A stretch of 64,000 nt of DNA, from positions 1-64,000 of the forward strand of contig CBFFRP010000026.1 in the NCBI GenBank assembly GCA_965644295.1, written 5' to 3'. The stretch is from Paraphysomonas bandaiensis. Taxonomy: Eukaryota > Chrysophyceae. The notes beneath the pieces were generated by a model. That model searched no databases, was not told where the DNA came from, and worked only from the letters and a program-made list of their open reading frames with translations. Below, in pieces: positions 33,860 through 47,057 of this stretch (position 1 is the first letter of the stretch; every line of letters starts with the position of its first letter). Position numbers and translations under genes: made by a program.

Positions 33860-36800
33860 ATGGAGCAGGTGTTTTTCCGCGTACATGTGCGTACGGTCTC
33901 AACATGGTGCCGCATCGCCACCCCAGAGGTAAGACACTCATACTTGAGAGTAGGCACTTAATGGGATGATTCAGATGCGACAACGAGTCGAGAAGTTCGC
34001 CCTCTTCAGCGCAGTGTGTGTGCTCGCCTTCTTAACTTATCTGCACTTTAATTTCGTGGGTCATAATATAAACTGCGGGTGTTTCCTGCGTGAGATGGGA
34101 GTCAGCGCGCAGCAAATTAAGTCCCATGATATTATTAATATTCACATATCGCGGGATTGGCCTGCCGTAATAAATGGTGCTTCTTCATTTGACCTGCAGA
34201 AATACGCGCCACGTATATTTGAAGACTTTACAGGCTTACTAGGACTTCACTACGACGAGGAGAAAAGCGCTGGAAGTGAGCGTGTGGACTCCAAAACCGT
34301 TCTACATGCAGCACTGCAGCGATTTTTTCAGAGCACGCCTTCTATTTCAACGAGCAGGATCTCTGAGCGGGACTTTGCACAGCTGTCCGAGTTGGTGTTT
34401 GACCCCAGTGTGCCGTCGTTAGAGACATTCAACAGTATGCTGCAGGATAGGGTCTATCTATTCTCTATGGAAAAAGGTTTCCTTATGCTCAAGCAGGAGA
34501 AACGGCAAGCGCACAACATTACTCGTTTGGATGTCCGCGTTCCTACAAGTAGCTCTTGTTTTGGGCCCGCCCCGTTGAGCTGGTTTATTCATAACATCAT
34601 TGGTTATGACACAATAGTGATCAATTTAATGATAGAACTCTTTGGAGGACAGGGACAGTTGTATAATATATACTCCAAACAGTTATTCAATCTCAACAAC
34701 GCTGAGTCCCGGAATAGGGTAGTTGGAGAAGACCACGTCAGTTATACTCAGAGTGAATTACAGCAGCGCATTTTATTTAAGCTTGGTCTCTGTTTTACCA
34801 ACATTTTCCTTTTTTTCACCTCTACCACCCTAGTATCTTTCATTCTTAAGCAGACACAGTCTCGTATGCTTAAGTTTACATTCTTGCTGCAGCACCATGT
34901 TCGCAATCGCCTTCCGTATCTGCCTCTGGTTTTTACTCACGTCATTGAAAGCCTTGTTTTCGTACCGATTATGATAGGAATTCTCTTCTTTCTCTTTGAA
35001 TTTTTTGCGGATCAGTTGCTGGCCTTCCTGACACTCTCCCTGGTCTGGTGCTGTGAAGTCTACTCCGTCATGAGGTATGTCTCTAATAATTCCTCTGTAT
35101 ATCTGTACACGTTATTTGCCTAACAACTATCTAATTCAGTGTTCGGACGTTCGCTTCAATTCAATATTACCCAAAGATAATATTCCTCTATTTTTTCCTT
35201 TTTCACCTGTATACCTTTTCATTCCCCTATGGCTTTTCGTACATTGCTCTGTACGCTTCAATGTGTCTTGATCTTCACCTTATGCTCTATTTCTTCAATA
35301 CTTTCGAAGTACCAGCTTACGAGTCAGGGCTCATAACTGCTTTGCGACCTCGATACGCGTACCCCATGTCAAGCGCCCCACTGGAGGCTGATGGCCTGGT
35401 CGAGAGATTCGAGAGGGCACCTGCTAGTCATAACACAGCGGAAACTAGTGCTCCTCTATCATTTAGCAATGAGTCAGAAATATCTATGGAAGATTTGTCA
35501 AGCGACACCCCTATGGAACCTTTACGACCCAACCAAGAGGATGAACTCAGTAGCGACAGAAGTCACACGCTTGGCCAGGTTGAATATTTTTCAGTTGACG
35601 ACGAGACTGAAGGCAGACAGCACATGGGAGTAAAACGGAATCGCTCCTTCAACACACCTCTCGATGAAATCATAGCATATGAGCGTGCCTTCATCCGCCG
35701 CCAGCAGCAGATTCCAAGTCAGGGAGGTAAGCGGATGGTCGGGCCATCTCCCTCCTCTGCCTCATTATCTGGGAACATGGAGGCCGATGAGAGAGAGGGA
35801 GAAGAAACATTTTCAGAGTTAGGGCATCCGGATGGGACGGGTTTATGTTATGGGTCTGGGGATGAGGCTGCGCATTGCATAGAACCCGAATTGACGCAAG
35901 CAGAACTTGAGTTATCGCGGCAGATACAGAGACAGCAAATGGTGGCAGTAATGGGATTCAATCTCCCTACTATATCGCCAGTTGGATCTAGACAGGTAGG
36001 TGCAGGTCCTTAGATGCAGCTTGCTCGGTTTTAAGTGGCAAGCTGTATGTGTTGTTTTGTGCAAAAAACTCATGTACTCTACGTAGGTATCCCGCGACAG
36101 TGTTCTCACCGCGCAATCAGGTGATATCATTGGCTCTGCGCATGGAGATCGGCCTGATTCGCGCTCGCATTCTCGCAGTACTTCTTTCGACGGTCCACCA
36201 TCCAAACGTAGCAGTATAGGGGCTTTTTTCTCTGGAATATTCTCCTCTAAATCAAATAACCCTCACGGAACGAAACAAACGCAAAATGCGCGTCTCACTG
36301 TACCCACAACTTTTCCCACAGATGCGAATAATGCGCTGCAAGTAGAGGAGTCTCACTCAGAAGATTGTGTAGCGGCGGAGGAACAGGAATATTCTAGCCA
36401 AGACTCTTCTCCGCGTTCAATCGATATGGCAGCCGAAGTTGCAACACCTGTACAACAAGGCACGAAGCTGAAGCCGGATAATTCTTCCGTTGACGACCAA
36501 CCGAGTTCCTCGTCAACTACCACATTTCGTTTTTTTCGAAAATTTTCTTCTCCACCAACGAGCCCACCCCATAAGCTCTTTCACACAGAAAAGAAATCTG
36601 CCGTTCCTAGTTCGCAGTCCCACATACCTGCAGTGACGTGCAGTAAGCCTCACAGCGAGAGTGTGGTGTCTGTATTTGGGTCGGTTTGGTCAACACGGTC
36701 TCGGGCAAGTAGCACAGATAGTGTCTCAGCAGTGGCGAATACTCGGGAAGATTCTGCCCCGATGCTGTATGCTACCGAGTCAGCACAGTCCCAGAAAAGG

Positions 36801-37424
36801 AATCGCAGTCAGTCCTGCTCCGACGGCGCTAGTGCAGAAGTGAATCCAGCTTTCAGGGCACTACTGGGTAGACTAAAAGAAAGACTGCTGTCGAATTCTT
36901 GTGACCTAGAATTCAATGATTCACGAAAACCAGAAGTGGCCCAAAGTTTAAAGCGGTCTATGTCATCACCGGCCATAGTGACCAAAGTTGAGGGCCATCG
37001 CATGTTTTGCATAACGGAATACGAACAAGTTCATGCGTATAATCGCCGGAAAAACCTTGGTAATTTTTGCAGAAGTAGACCGCGTGGTAATTCAACGGCT
37101 TCCAGCAGTAGTGTGGCTTCTAATAGAGGTGCACTTTGTGCGGCACCCACTTTATCCGATGGAAATGACAACCGCCCACAAACTCAGCAGGGAGTTGGTG
37201 CAATGATCATTGGAGGGGCTGCATCGCTGCCAGCAGTGGTAGGAAATAGCCTGTGCGGGTTTCTCAGCAGAGCCACCTCCAACGATTCATGTCCAGGTAG
37301 CCGCAGTCGAAGCAGTACTGTCATCACTGAAGAAGAATACTTGGCGGATCAGCGAGATTTTTCACTGTTTGGAGTAAATATAGAGGAGGAAGATGATGAC
37401 GACAATCAATCTATGTACAATTGA
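33860..37424 (+). CDS. Membralin (TMEM259 family) with long Ser-rich tail
   Basis: Four exons (33860-33928, 33975-35074, 35140-35995, 36087-37424) sum to 3363 nt (1120 residues), with frame preserved at every junction. Membralin is a multi-pass ER membrane protein linked to ER-associated degradation in animals. Family blocks: first TM in FALFSAVCVLAFLTYLHF, CFGPAPLSWF and NIIGYDTIVINL, then the conserved VFTHVIESLVFVPIMIGILF, LFEFFADQLLAFLTLSLVW and, across intron 2, SVRTFASIQYYPK with FSFPYGFSYIAL and HLMLYFFNTFEVP. After about residue 480 the rest is a Ser/Thr/Glu-rich disordered tail of over 600 residues, far longer than in animal membralin. The start ATG at 33860 is chosen because its 69-bp exon keeps frame with 33975; an upstream exon cannot be excluded. 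Confidence 0.93.
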
Positions 37425-37607
37425 TTTGAGCTTATAAGTAGAAGTGAAACGTGCATCTGCCTCACATTATACTATGACATATTGTTTATATATTTACATG
37501 TAAAGGAAAAGTGGTTCTCGTTCTTGACAATTTTAATATGGCATCTCGAAACCAGTGCATCTTGAATACATTGAATTGATAGCCCATGATGTCTAACTTC
37601 GATATGA

Positions 37608-37838
37608 TTAAATAAATGTTTTTTTGTTAATATTATCGTATTGTATTATGGCTTTGATACAGTTTTGGTAGAAAGGTCCATCATATTCGCCATTTAAGTC
37701 GACTATATGCGTTATTGTCTGTCCCGGTTCTTTTAATATGGTATACGACCCTAAAAAACAAAAATAAACTTCTGGTGTGCAGTCGACACATCTATACATG
37801 TTATCACAACAATCGAAAAGGATGATTCCCGTGATCAC
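37608..37838 (-). CDS. Small hypothetical ORF beside the TIR element
   Basis: The ORF has 76 codons; its last 50 residues (GSYTILKEPGQTITHIVD and following) look protein-like. A pyrimidine-rich AG, a good splice acceptor, sits just before GSYT at about 37752. It could therefore be the last exon of a minus-strand gene whose upstream part is missing or was displaced by the element starting near 37884. No family recognised; it may be spurious. Confidence 0.3.
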   Translation of the reverse strand: MITGIILFDCCDNMYRCVDCTPEVYFCFLGSYTILKEPGQTITHIVDLNGEYDGPFYQNCIKAIIQYDNINKKTFI

Positions 37839-37883
37839 AGATATAAATAACTGGGAATCTATTTTTCGACCTTGTCAATTTAG

Positions 37884-39412
37884 TGGAATTTCCTAGTCAC
37901 ACCAATATTGGTGTAAAAACCTAGTCAAAAGGTAGAAAAACCTAGTCATTAAATAATTAGATTTTTATCATTACAATGACTAGGTTGAGTAGGTGGAGGT
38001 GGGTATTCACCTAGTCAAACAGGGGAGCATAGCTGCTGTAGCCATAAATTCAAAAATTCAAATGCTATATGCCTCACACTTCGTCGTCACAGTCGAATGA
38101 AAATTGGGCTGTTTCTGATGACCAAGTACGGTGTAGCTCCACAGCAATCTTCATTTCATGGGCATCGAACCCCACAATCTTCGGATGAGCCAGGATGTGA
38201 TCAGGAGCATCAGAAAACCGACACTGCCAGCGAAGAATTTTTTCATTTCTGTGGTTTGGTACCACGCGGTAATCCACGCACATACCATTCAGGTACTGCG
38301 CGTGTCGTACGTACGTGTTCTTCCAGTCCCCTGGCCTAATGGCCATGACATCTACTAGAGAGCCCTAGCTGCACTGCGAGGCCGCGTTTCCTTGCAGGCC
38401 TGATAGTTCTCGCCATGTGCTTTACATCAATGTCCCCTACGGAGAAATTAAGATGTTTAAGGGGCTATAAAAAATGACACACACATACCTCGCAAGTGAT
38501 GTACGGCTAGGGAGTGGGAGCAGTAACGACCATTGTCCCAAAACCGCGGACAGCTGCAAATGAGAGAGGTATAGGTCCTACGATTTATTTTGTATAAGGA
38601 ACTTCCCGAACAACAAACATACTGAGGTATCTATAATATAGAGAGGGAGTTCTGTCAACAACCTCGTTAACCAACACGTCCTCCTCTGAGGACTGACTCA
38701 GTGAATCCATAACTAATTAGATATATATACTAAATGGCATTAAGTATCTTTTATAATACATCAGATTACTTGCGGAATGCTTGTTTATAATATGCTCTCC
38801 TTCCTCCAAGCCACTACTATTTCGGAGCAAGTATCTTGTACAGTCAGAATGATTCAGCTTTGATGCATCAAGCAAACTTCAAATCCTTTCAAGATGCGAT
38901 TTGGTTTCCAAACCAGTTGTTTACAGTGTGTAGAGAGGCGTGTAGGAGGTTGTTGTAGCGTGTTGTTGTCATACTTGTGCCTCTTATAATTCATAGTTAA
39001 ATAAGTGATGCTGATAGACCCCCAGAGAGTACGATTTCATCGATGTTTCAAAGGTAACTGAAGGACATGCATGAAGATTGTGTTGAGAGAAAGAATGGTC
39101 TACCAGCCTACTTCAGCATTGGAGAGAGCGATGGAGTCCTGCCTATGCTGCTATATACCGCTCTTTAGCTTTGTTTTGACCTGATGTATGTTGCATTGGT
39201 TCTACTTCACCTGCTATGACCTCATGCTTCTGTAATGCGTAGCTATATGCCTGTAATGTCAACCTATAGGCCTGTAACGCGTACCTATATGCGAGTACAA
39301 TTCACGACTAGGTTTAATACTATAATTGACTAGTAGGTTGAGTCATTTATTGCTTTGACTAGGTTTTTACACCGAAAATAGTATAACTAGGAAAATCAAC
39401 CACATTGACTAG
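37884..39412. mobile_element. TIR element with clustered TGACTAGG motifs
   Basis: The left end (TTTCCTAGTCACACC, then GGTGTAAAAACCTAGTCAAA) and the reverse complement of the right end (TTTTCCTAGTTATAC, then CGGTGTAAAAACCTAGTCAAA) match over about 45 bp. CCTAGTCA occurs at least four times in the left 130 bp, and TGACTAGG or close variants four to five times in the right 110 bp, in opposite orientation. This resembles subterminal transposase-binding repeats of DNA transposons. About 1.5 kb lies between the ends, with a degraded minus-strand coding region. The superfamily is not identified; no target-site duplication could be confirmed. Confidence 0.7.
38074..38709 (-). pseudogene. Degraded coding region inside the TIR element
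   Basis: From ATG at about 38709 the minus strand reads MDSLSQSSEEDVLVNEVVD; further blocks are AAVRGFGTMVVTAPTP and GDIDVKHMARTIRPARKRG, then a one-base frame change and an ORF of 90 codons (38346-38074) with ILRWQCRFSDAPDHILAHP and IVGFDAHEMKIAVELHRTW. The pieces follow each other as one protein with possible introns and at least one frame break. I do not recognise the family; its location suggests an element-encoded protein. Confidence 0.45.
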
Positions 39413-39854
39413 GTTGAATAATATATCTCAAATAACTGAAAATTTTGACATTTAAAGTTATAAAATACAGTCTCCTTATGACCCCGTGGTGAAATATAAA
39501 TTATATAGTAGGCTATTTTGCTCATCCTGAATAAATACTACAAAGTACCTTTATGAATAACTATTCTACAACTAGCATTCCAATACTAGTATTCGTTACC
39601 AAACATTACATTAGTTTCGAGTCTACAATACAAGGAATTCATCCTTCGGGAAAGGTAACGTAACATATGTATCAATATATACAATATACATGTAGAAATT
39701 CCACTTATGAAAAAAAAGGTACTAAGTTTTTTATCAGCAAGAAATTATTCGAGTTGTTGAACCTAATCACATGCAGCGATTCAATGACGTTGTACAAAAC
39801 AGCAAAGTGAAGACAAAGCAAACCGCACTATTTCAAGCCATAAATAATTCCACA

Positions 39855-42800
39855 TCATTCTTGGATAGCAAGCTGGGCTGAAAGACGCGAGTGTTCCTCT
39901 TCAAGTCGCTCCAGAAGCCTTTCTGACTCCGACCGCTGCAACTGTGCCGATTGCACTTTCCTGCTTAAAAGTTCCTATCGAGATAATCTGTGAACTCTAC
40001 AGCATATTACATATCTCCATATCACTATGCATTCATCCGTTCGACGTACACACAACAAAATTGATATATGTACATATAACACTTGTGCTGTACCAGTTCA
40101 AATGACTGACACCGTGTATCCGAGTCGATATCAGCAAGGCACATAGCCCACCCTCGTTTGTCCTCCACATGCATCGCCATACGTTCTCTGCCCGACGTAT
40201 GACTGTCCTTGAGATTTTGAACGTGGCCAGAAAGGAGCGATGCACTGTGTCCCATGCTAGACATCTGTGAAATTTTTTAACCTTAAATGTATTGAAGCTT
40301 GACGTGTATAATTACCACATCCATGACTTTTTCTTCGATACTCTGTAAAAAATTTGTGTTCGTCTCACTTTGACATTGCAGTTAGCACTAAAAATAATAA
40401 TTGACGTTGTACTCACATATCCGATTCCAGGTCTTGGATGGAGGCGATTTCTTTAGCCTTTCTAGATAGTGTCTGGGCTGGAAGAACAAATCTCAAATAG
40501 CAATAACCTACACATTTCCGACTAACTACTAACACCAATAGCAATACATTCATAGTCCTACACTCATATGATTACACTCACATAATTACACACATATGAT
40601 TACATTCATACGATTACTCTCATATAATTACACTCATATATATGATAACGCTCATACGATAACACTCATATAATTACACACAAAATTACATTCACCTCAT
40701 TACACACATACGATTACACTCATATGACAACGCTCATATGATTACAACCATACGACAGCACTCACACAATTACACTTATTTCATAATACTCATGTAATAA
40801 CACTCATATGATAATACTCATATGATTACACTCATATGATAACACTCATGTAATTACACTTATTTCATAACACTCATGTGATAACACTCATATGATAACA
40901 CTCATGTAACAACACTCATATGATAACACTCATGTAATAACACTCATATGATAACACTTATGTAATAACACTCATATGATAACACTCATATGATAACACT
41001 CATGTAACAACACTCATATGATAACACTCATATGATTACAACCATACGATAGCACTCACACAATTACACTTATTTCATAACACTCATGTAATAACACTCA
41101 TATGATAACACTCATATGATTACAACCATACGATTGCACTCACACAATTACACTTATTTCATAACACTCATGTAATAACACTCATATGATAACACTCACA
41201 CAATTACACTTATTTCATAACACTCATGTAATAACACTCATATGATAACACTCACACAATTACACTTATTTCATAACACTCATGTAATAACACTCATATG
41301 ATAACACTCATATGATTACAACCATACGATAGCACTCACACAATTACACTTATTTCATAACACTCATGTAATAACACTCATATTATAACACTTATGTAAT
41401 AACACTCATATGATAACACTCATGTAATAACACTCATATGATAACACTCATGTAATAACACTCATATGATAACACTTATGTAATAACACTCATATGATAA
41501 CACTCATATGATAACACTCATGTAACAACACTCATATGATAACACTCATATGATTACAACCATACGATAGCACTCACACAATTACACTTATTTCATAACA
41601 CTCATGTAATAACACTCATATGATTACAACCATACGATAGCACTCACACAATTACACTTATTTCATAACACTCATGTAATAACACTCATATGATAACACT
41701 CACACAATTACACTTATTTCATAACACTCATGTAATAACACTCATATGATAACACTCACACAATTACACTTATTTCATAACACTCATGTAATAACACTCA
41801 TATGATAACACTCATATGATTACAACCATACGATAGCACTCACACAATTACACTTATTTCATAACACTCATGTAATAACACTCATATTATAACACTTATG
41901 TAATAACACTCATATGATAACACTCATGTAATAACACTCATATGATAACACTTATGTAATAACACTCATATGATAACACTCATATGATAACACTCATGTA
42001 ATAACACTCATATGATAACACTCATGTAATAACACTCATATGATAACACTCATATGATAACACTCATGTAATAACACTCATATGATTACAACCATACGAT
42101 AGCACTCACACAATTACACTTATTTCATAACACTCATGTAATAACACTCATATGATAACACTCACACAATTACACTTATTTCATAACACTCATGTAATAA
42201 CACTCATATGATGACACTCATATGATTACAACCATACGACAGCACTCACACAATTACACTTATTTCATAACACTCATGTAATAACACTCATATGATAACA
42301 CTCATATGATTACAACCATACGATAGCACTCACACAATTACACTTATTTCATAACACTCATGTAATAACACTCATATGATAACACTCATATGATTACATT
42401 CATATGATAACACTCATGTAATTACACTTATTTCATAACACTCATGTGATAACACTCATATGATAACACTCACACAATTACACTTATTTCATAACACTCA
42501 TGTAATAACACTCATATGATAACACTCATATGATTACAACCATACGATAGCACTCACACAATTACACTTATTTCATAACACTCATGTCATAACACTCATA
42601 TGATAACACTCACACAATTACACTTATTTCATAACACTCATGTAATAACACTCATATGATAACACTCACACAATTACACTTATTTCATAACACTCATGTA
42701 ATAACACTCATATGATAACACTCATGTAATAACACTCATATGATAACACTTATGTAATAACACTCATATGATAACACTCATATGATAACACTCATGTAAT

Positions 42801-43443
42801 AACACTCATATGATAACACTCATATGATAACACTCATGTAATAACACTCATATGATTACAACCATACGATAGCACTCACACAATTACACTTATTTCATAA
42901 CACTCATGTCATAACACTCATATGATAACACTCACACAATTACACTTATTTCATAACACTCATGTAATAACACTCATATGATAACACTTATGTAATAACA
43001 CTCATATGATAACACTCATATGATAACACTCATATGATTACAACCATACGATAGCACTCACACAATTACACTTATTTCATAACACTCATGTAACTACACT
43101 CATATGATAACACATACACACATATGATAACACTCATGTAACTACACTCATATGATAACACTCATGTAATAACACTCATAGTCATGCGCTCATTGCTTCT
43201 AGCTTTCTTACCATACGCAAATTCCGACATCGCAAGTCGTACTTTTAGTTCTGATACTACTAATGGGTTCACTCTCTGAGCACGCACGGCTTCTATCTCC
43301 TCCTGAGCCATGATTGCTCTCTCCTTTAGATTAGTTAAACGCATATGTCTCTCTTCGCATGATGTTGCTAGTCTCTCAAGACGCTCAGCGGCACCCGTCC
43401 ACGGGTTTTGGTTGTCTTCCTTATGGGGAGAAGTGCCGGACAT
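39855..43443 (-). CDS. Small coiled-coil protein with a 2.7-kb satellite-filled intron
   Basis: Five exons (43443-43212, 40477-40417, 40340-40316, 40264-40094, 39974-39855) sum to 609 nt, 202 residues, all in frame with GT...AG sites. The protein is charged and helical throughout: AAERLERLATSCEERHMRL, NLKERAIMAQEEIEAVRAQR, AQTLSRKAKEIASIQDLE, and ERLLERLEEEHSRLSAQLA at the C-terminus. It is probably a structural or cytoskeletal adaptor; no named family. The other introns are 76-150 bp; intron 1 is 2734 bp because it houses the 14-bp array. The frame-preserving exons on both sides argue that the array really is intronic. Confidence 0.75.
40555..43184. repeat. 14-bp minisatellite array (about 185 units) in an intron
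   Basis: The unit is AACACTCATATGAT with variants AACACTCATGTAAT, AGCACTCACACAAT, TACACTTATTTCAT and TACAACCATACGAT. The variants are ordered: the five-unit block (TATGAT, ACGAT, CACAAT, TTTCAT, TGTAAT types; 70 bp) recurs many times, giving a higher-order repeat. The left edge near 40555 is more degenerate. Units do not encode a conserved frame, and the array lies within intron 1 of the flanking coiled-coil gene. Confidence 0.95.
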
Positions 43444-43924
43444 AGTGTGTACAGTAAGATTAGTATACACTGCTGCTCATTCTACGATCAGATATCCACC
43501 CACATATGCATAGAACACATACACATATCCATACACTCCACTCACTTCACTCTGATCAGACCACCGCAGGTACTCTACGGTCTACGGGTCCACTGGAAGT
43601 GATAGAGTGAAGTGAAGTATGAAGTGCTTTCTGGGGATTCCAACTTCAAGGAAGAGACCAGCAGCGTCATGTCCATATATGGGTTGGACACCTAGTCACA
43701 TGCATATACACTGATGTCGTAGTATATCCTGCACAACCGTATATTTGGTATTCTGTATTCTAGCCGACATCCTCTATCTATATACCCCTCGTATACATAT
43801 ATACAGCTGTATGTATATGCACGTCTCGTTTCAGAGAGGAGCATCACTTGCCTTAATAAATTTTATTAATCACTGCACTTGTCGTCACTCGGAGTTGGGC
43901 CAATTGACCATTCAGAGGTGACCA
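43444..43924. other. Intergenic region, coiled-coil/GH31 divergent pair
   Basis: The neighbours are divergent, so both promoters should lie here. The stretch includes several TATATAC-type runs. No gene seen. Confidence 0.45.
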
Positions 43925-46022
43925 ATGATATATTCAGCGATGATGCTCTCCTTGTCCTGTCTGGTGTCTGTGTCTGCGTCTGTATCCGCCTATATCGTTC
44001 CTCCAGCGGAGTTGAGGCCCAGTGTTTATCACGGGTGGGCCCATAAGCACTGGGTATGGAATCATAACAGTAACAATAATCAGGTCATTTTCTTTACTGC
44101 CCTTAATGCTCGTAGTAATGCGTTAACAGGATAGCACACTGGAGTTAGTGCAGGGGTATCTGGATCATGACATTCCAGTGGGCGCTGTTGACATCGACAG
44201 TATGTGGGAGACGCAGTTCAATAACTTCGAACCGAATACAGATTTGTTTCCAGATATGGCTTCCATGATATCTAAGCTTCATGACATGGATATTCGTGTG
44301 ATTACTTGGGCTACAAGTATGATTAATGTTGAGAATCCGGATTTTGATATGTGCGTGGAAAAGAATTATCTCGTGCGGGATGCTTTTGGTGTAGCGCGCC
44401 CACTAGGCTGGTGGCACGGAGATGGATGCTTACTCGACTATTCCAATCCCGAGGCCGTTGCATGGTGGCACACTAAAATGGATACCATACTAGACATGGG
44501 TGTAGACGGGTTCAAGACTGATGGGACAGACCCTTACATACTGGAGTATATTATATTTTCAGGTGCATACTTGAAGCTCTATGTGCTAGCATAAAATGAA
44601 CAACTGTATTTATATATTAGGAAGTGCTCTAGGGTACCAAAACGTTTCACTTACGTATCGCGATTACGCTAACGCTTACTACCGCGACTTTTTCACATAC
44701 ACAAGAGAGCACAGGGGCGAGGATGGTCTAATTATGTCCAGGCCAGTGGACTGCCAGCTCGACACAGTGGCCTCCTTGTGCACGCCTTTTAGTCCTCGCG
44801 ATGTGATGCTGTCTGGATGGGTGGGAGATGATGATGCGACCTTCAACGGGCTAAGGGGCTGCATGCGAAAGGTCATATTCTCGGCGTGGGACGGATACGC
44901 GAACTTCGGGTGTGATATCGGGGGCTATCGAGGGGGCGACGACACGAAAGACAAGGAGGTATGTTGGCAACCTGTGTATAGATATATATGTGCCATGCGA
45001 TAGTTTCTTTTCCTGTTTGTGTAATTCTTTGTAGCTATTCGTGCGCTGGTCCCAGTACGGCGCTTTTCTTCCTCTGATGGAAAACGGCGGCGGAGGCGAG
45101 CATCGTCCATGGATGTATGATGAGGAGACCACCAACATATATCGTTCTTTTGTTAACGAACACTACCGCCTCATCCCCTACCTACTCACTAACGGTGCGA
45201 TAAGTACTTCCAGTTTGTAGTTATATGTTTTCGTTGCATCTCATAACTGCGATTGTTTCATTTTATCTGTTGGTTGATAAATTTGGAGTAGGAATGGATG
45301 CGTACGACAGTGATGGTAACAGCACAGTTATCATACCGGTGGCAGCCCGCGCTGAATCCACTCCCAACTACCGATTGACTCAGCCTTCCACTTACTCGTA
45401 CTTGCTGGGTGAGAGTTTAATCGTTCATCCTGTGGCTTTCAATGCGGTTGAATCCGAATCGAGAGAAGGGGGAAGTTTGGTGGAGATGGTCTTTCCTAAA
45501 GAAGGGTCTGACGGGGAAGTAGGTGTGTGGGTTGACTGGTGGGCCCCGCACGATGCAACTCTAGCTGTTAATGTCCCTGGAGGGGCAGAGTACCGCACCC
45601 ATCGCAGAGTAGCCCTGGACACATATGCTGTGTATGCCAGGCGAGGGACTATCCTCCCTCTGTTTGCTTCATCATCCGACGAGACGACATTATTTACTTG
45701 GTTGTCTCCTTACGAGGGCTCAGAAGCTGAAACATATGTCAGGGAGCCTGCGTCCGCTGGCCCTGGGCTTATCGGTGGGCTAAGTCTTTCGAATGGTGGC
45801 GTCCTATCGGGGTATGTAAGTGCACATGAGTCCAAGCCCCATGGGGGGTATGGTTGGGTTGTCACCGCTGTGACCGAACCGGACGTCGTCACATTCACTG
45901 GTGCTGATGTAGCCACTTGTCAACACAACTACGATGGAGATACATCCACTCTGACACTGACTTGTTCTGACGGTTCTGCCGGACTCCGTTTCGAAGCAAC
46001 TGGAGTGAGAAGCAACTTCTAA
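43925..46022 (+). CDS. Secreted glycoside hydrolase family 31
   Basis: Five exons (43925-44083, 44130-44562, 44621-44958, 45035-45203, 45289-46022) give 610 residues. A signal peptide (MMLSLSCLVSVSASVSA) is followed almost directly by the GH31 barrel: IPVGAVDIDSMW, VITWATSM, and the nucleophile motif GVDGFKTDGTDP (KTD as in bacterial YicI-type alpha-xylosidases). Next are LIMSRPVD, the acid/base motif SGWVGDDDATFNGL (W.GD) and FGCDIGGYRG. The C-terminal half is beta-sandwich (YLLGESLIVHPV, RRGTILPLF). The N-terminal beta-sandwich of about 200 residues usual in GH31 is absent. Substrate is an alpha-linked sugar; which one is unclear. The exon 4-5 junction is the least certain. Confidence 0.9.
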
Positions 46023-47057
46023 TAACTGTACTGCATAAACGGCTAATGATCCAGTTTTTTGGGATTCACTGTTGTAGTACTTCTGAAATTTGTGATGCAA
46101 AGTAATATTTAAACGTTAGTCCCACATCAGCTGTGATAATGATAATAATTATTGCTAATTTATTCTTAATATGAAATGTTAATGACTTTCTTCTATAATA
46201 AATTTATTTGGCTTCTGCGCTAAACTAGATAGTATTGAAGAGCAGATTGTTTGCTCTAGTACAGTGGAAGTGGAGTAATATTTTCCTCAATAGCATTCTT
46301 GAATGCTTCAATTAGTTTCAAGAGATTTTCAGGCTGCGAGTCGCACATAAACAGCATCTACCTCAACTAGTGCTGGATATAATTTGCATTAACACGCATA
46401 TTTTCATTTAAATCAGTGCCATTTTATCAACTTATTTTAAGACATTAATCATGCTAAAACACCACTATCTACGCGGTCTGATATCCGAATATATCAATGG
46501 GAACAATATTTTTAATTCATAGTTGTGCCTCATACGTTAGATAATCCGATAGTCATTCCTATTCTTGTCTAATACCGGCCCTTTCCATATATTTCAATTG
46601 ATGAACATGATAAACAAACTTCCCACTCGATTATGGTTACGAGGGCAGACGGAAGACCAAATCATTGGAATGAGCCTCCAGAAGATCCACTACAACACCA
46701 TGGAATACGATAACTCCAGTTTATTCTTCCTTTATTTTCTAGATTTCTGACCATATTCTGGAGTTTCCTCACTTGTATTTATATTTTCGGACACTTTTCG
46801 CATGTCTGCTGTATACGTATACGATTGGTATACCGTACCATATCGAAGTAGGTCGAAGTGTGTATTTGTAATTTAAATACAGACAGAGCAGAGCAGAGCA
46901 GAGCAGAGCACTGTACACGAATACAGTCATCTTAAGAACACAATAATTACACACGCGGTGCTTTCACACCAGTGAAATACTTCGCTCTGACACACTCATG
47001 GTTCTCTAGTCTTCTTATTGTCTCAGCGACTGTAGCTGGCAGTGTGGTAAGCCTCTC
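46023..47057. other. 1-kb spacer
   Basis: 3' flank of GH31 and 5' flank of RecQ. It holds a short GAGCA-unit pentanucleotide tract at 46884-46910. No other gene or repeat recognised. Confidence 0.5.

Noticed and set aside
36426-37424. Independent Ser-rich gene after membralin
   Set aside because: The frame continues unbroken from the exon starting at 36087, which joins the membralin exon before it; the internal ATG at 36426 is not a needed start.
40555-43184. Possible CRISPR-like array
   Set aside because: Units are contiguous 14-mers without spacers, in a eukaryotic intron; it is a satellite.
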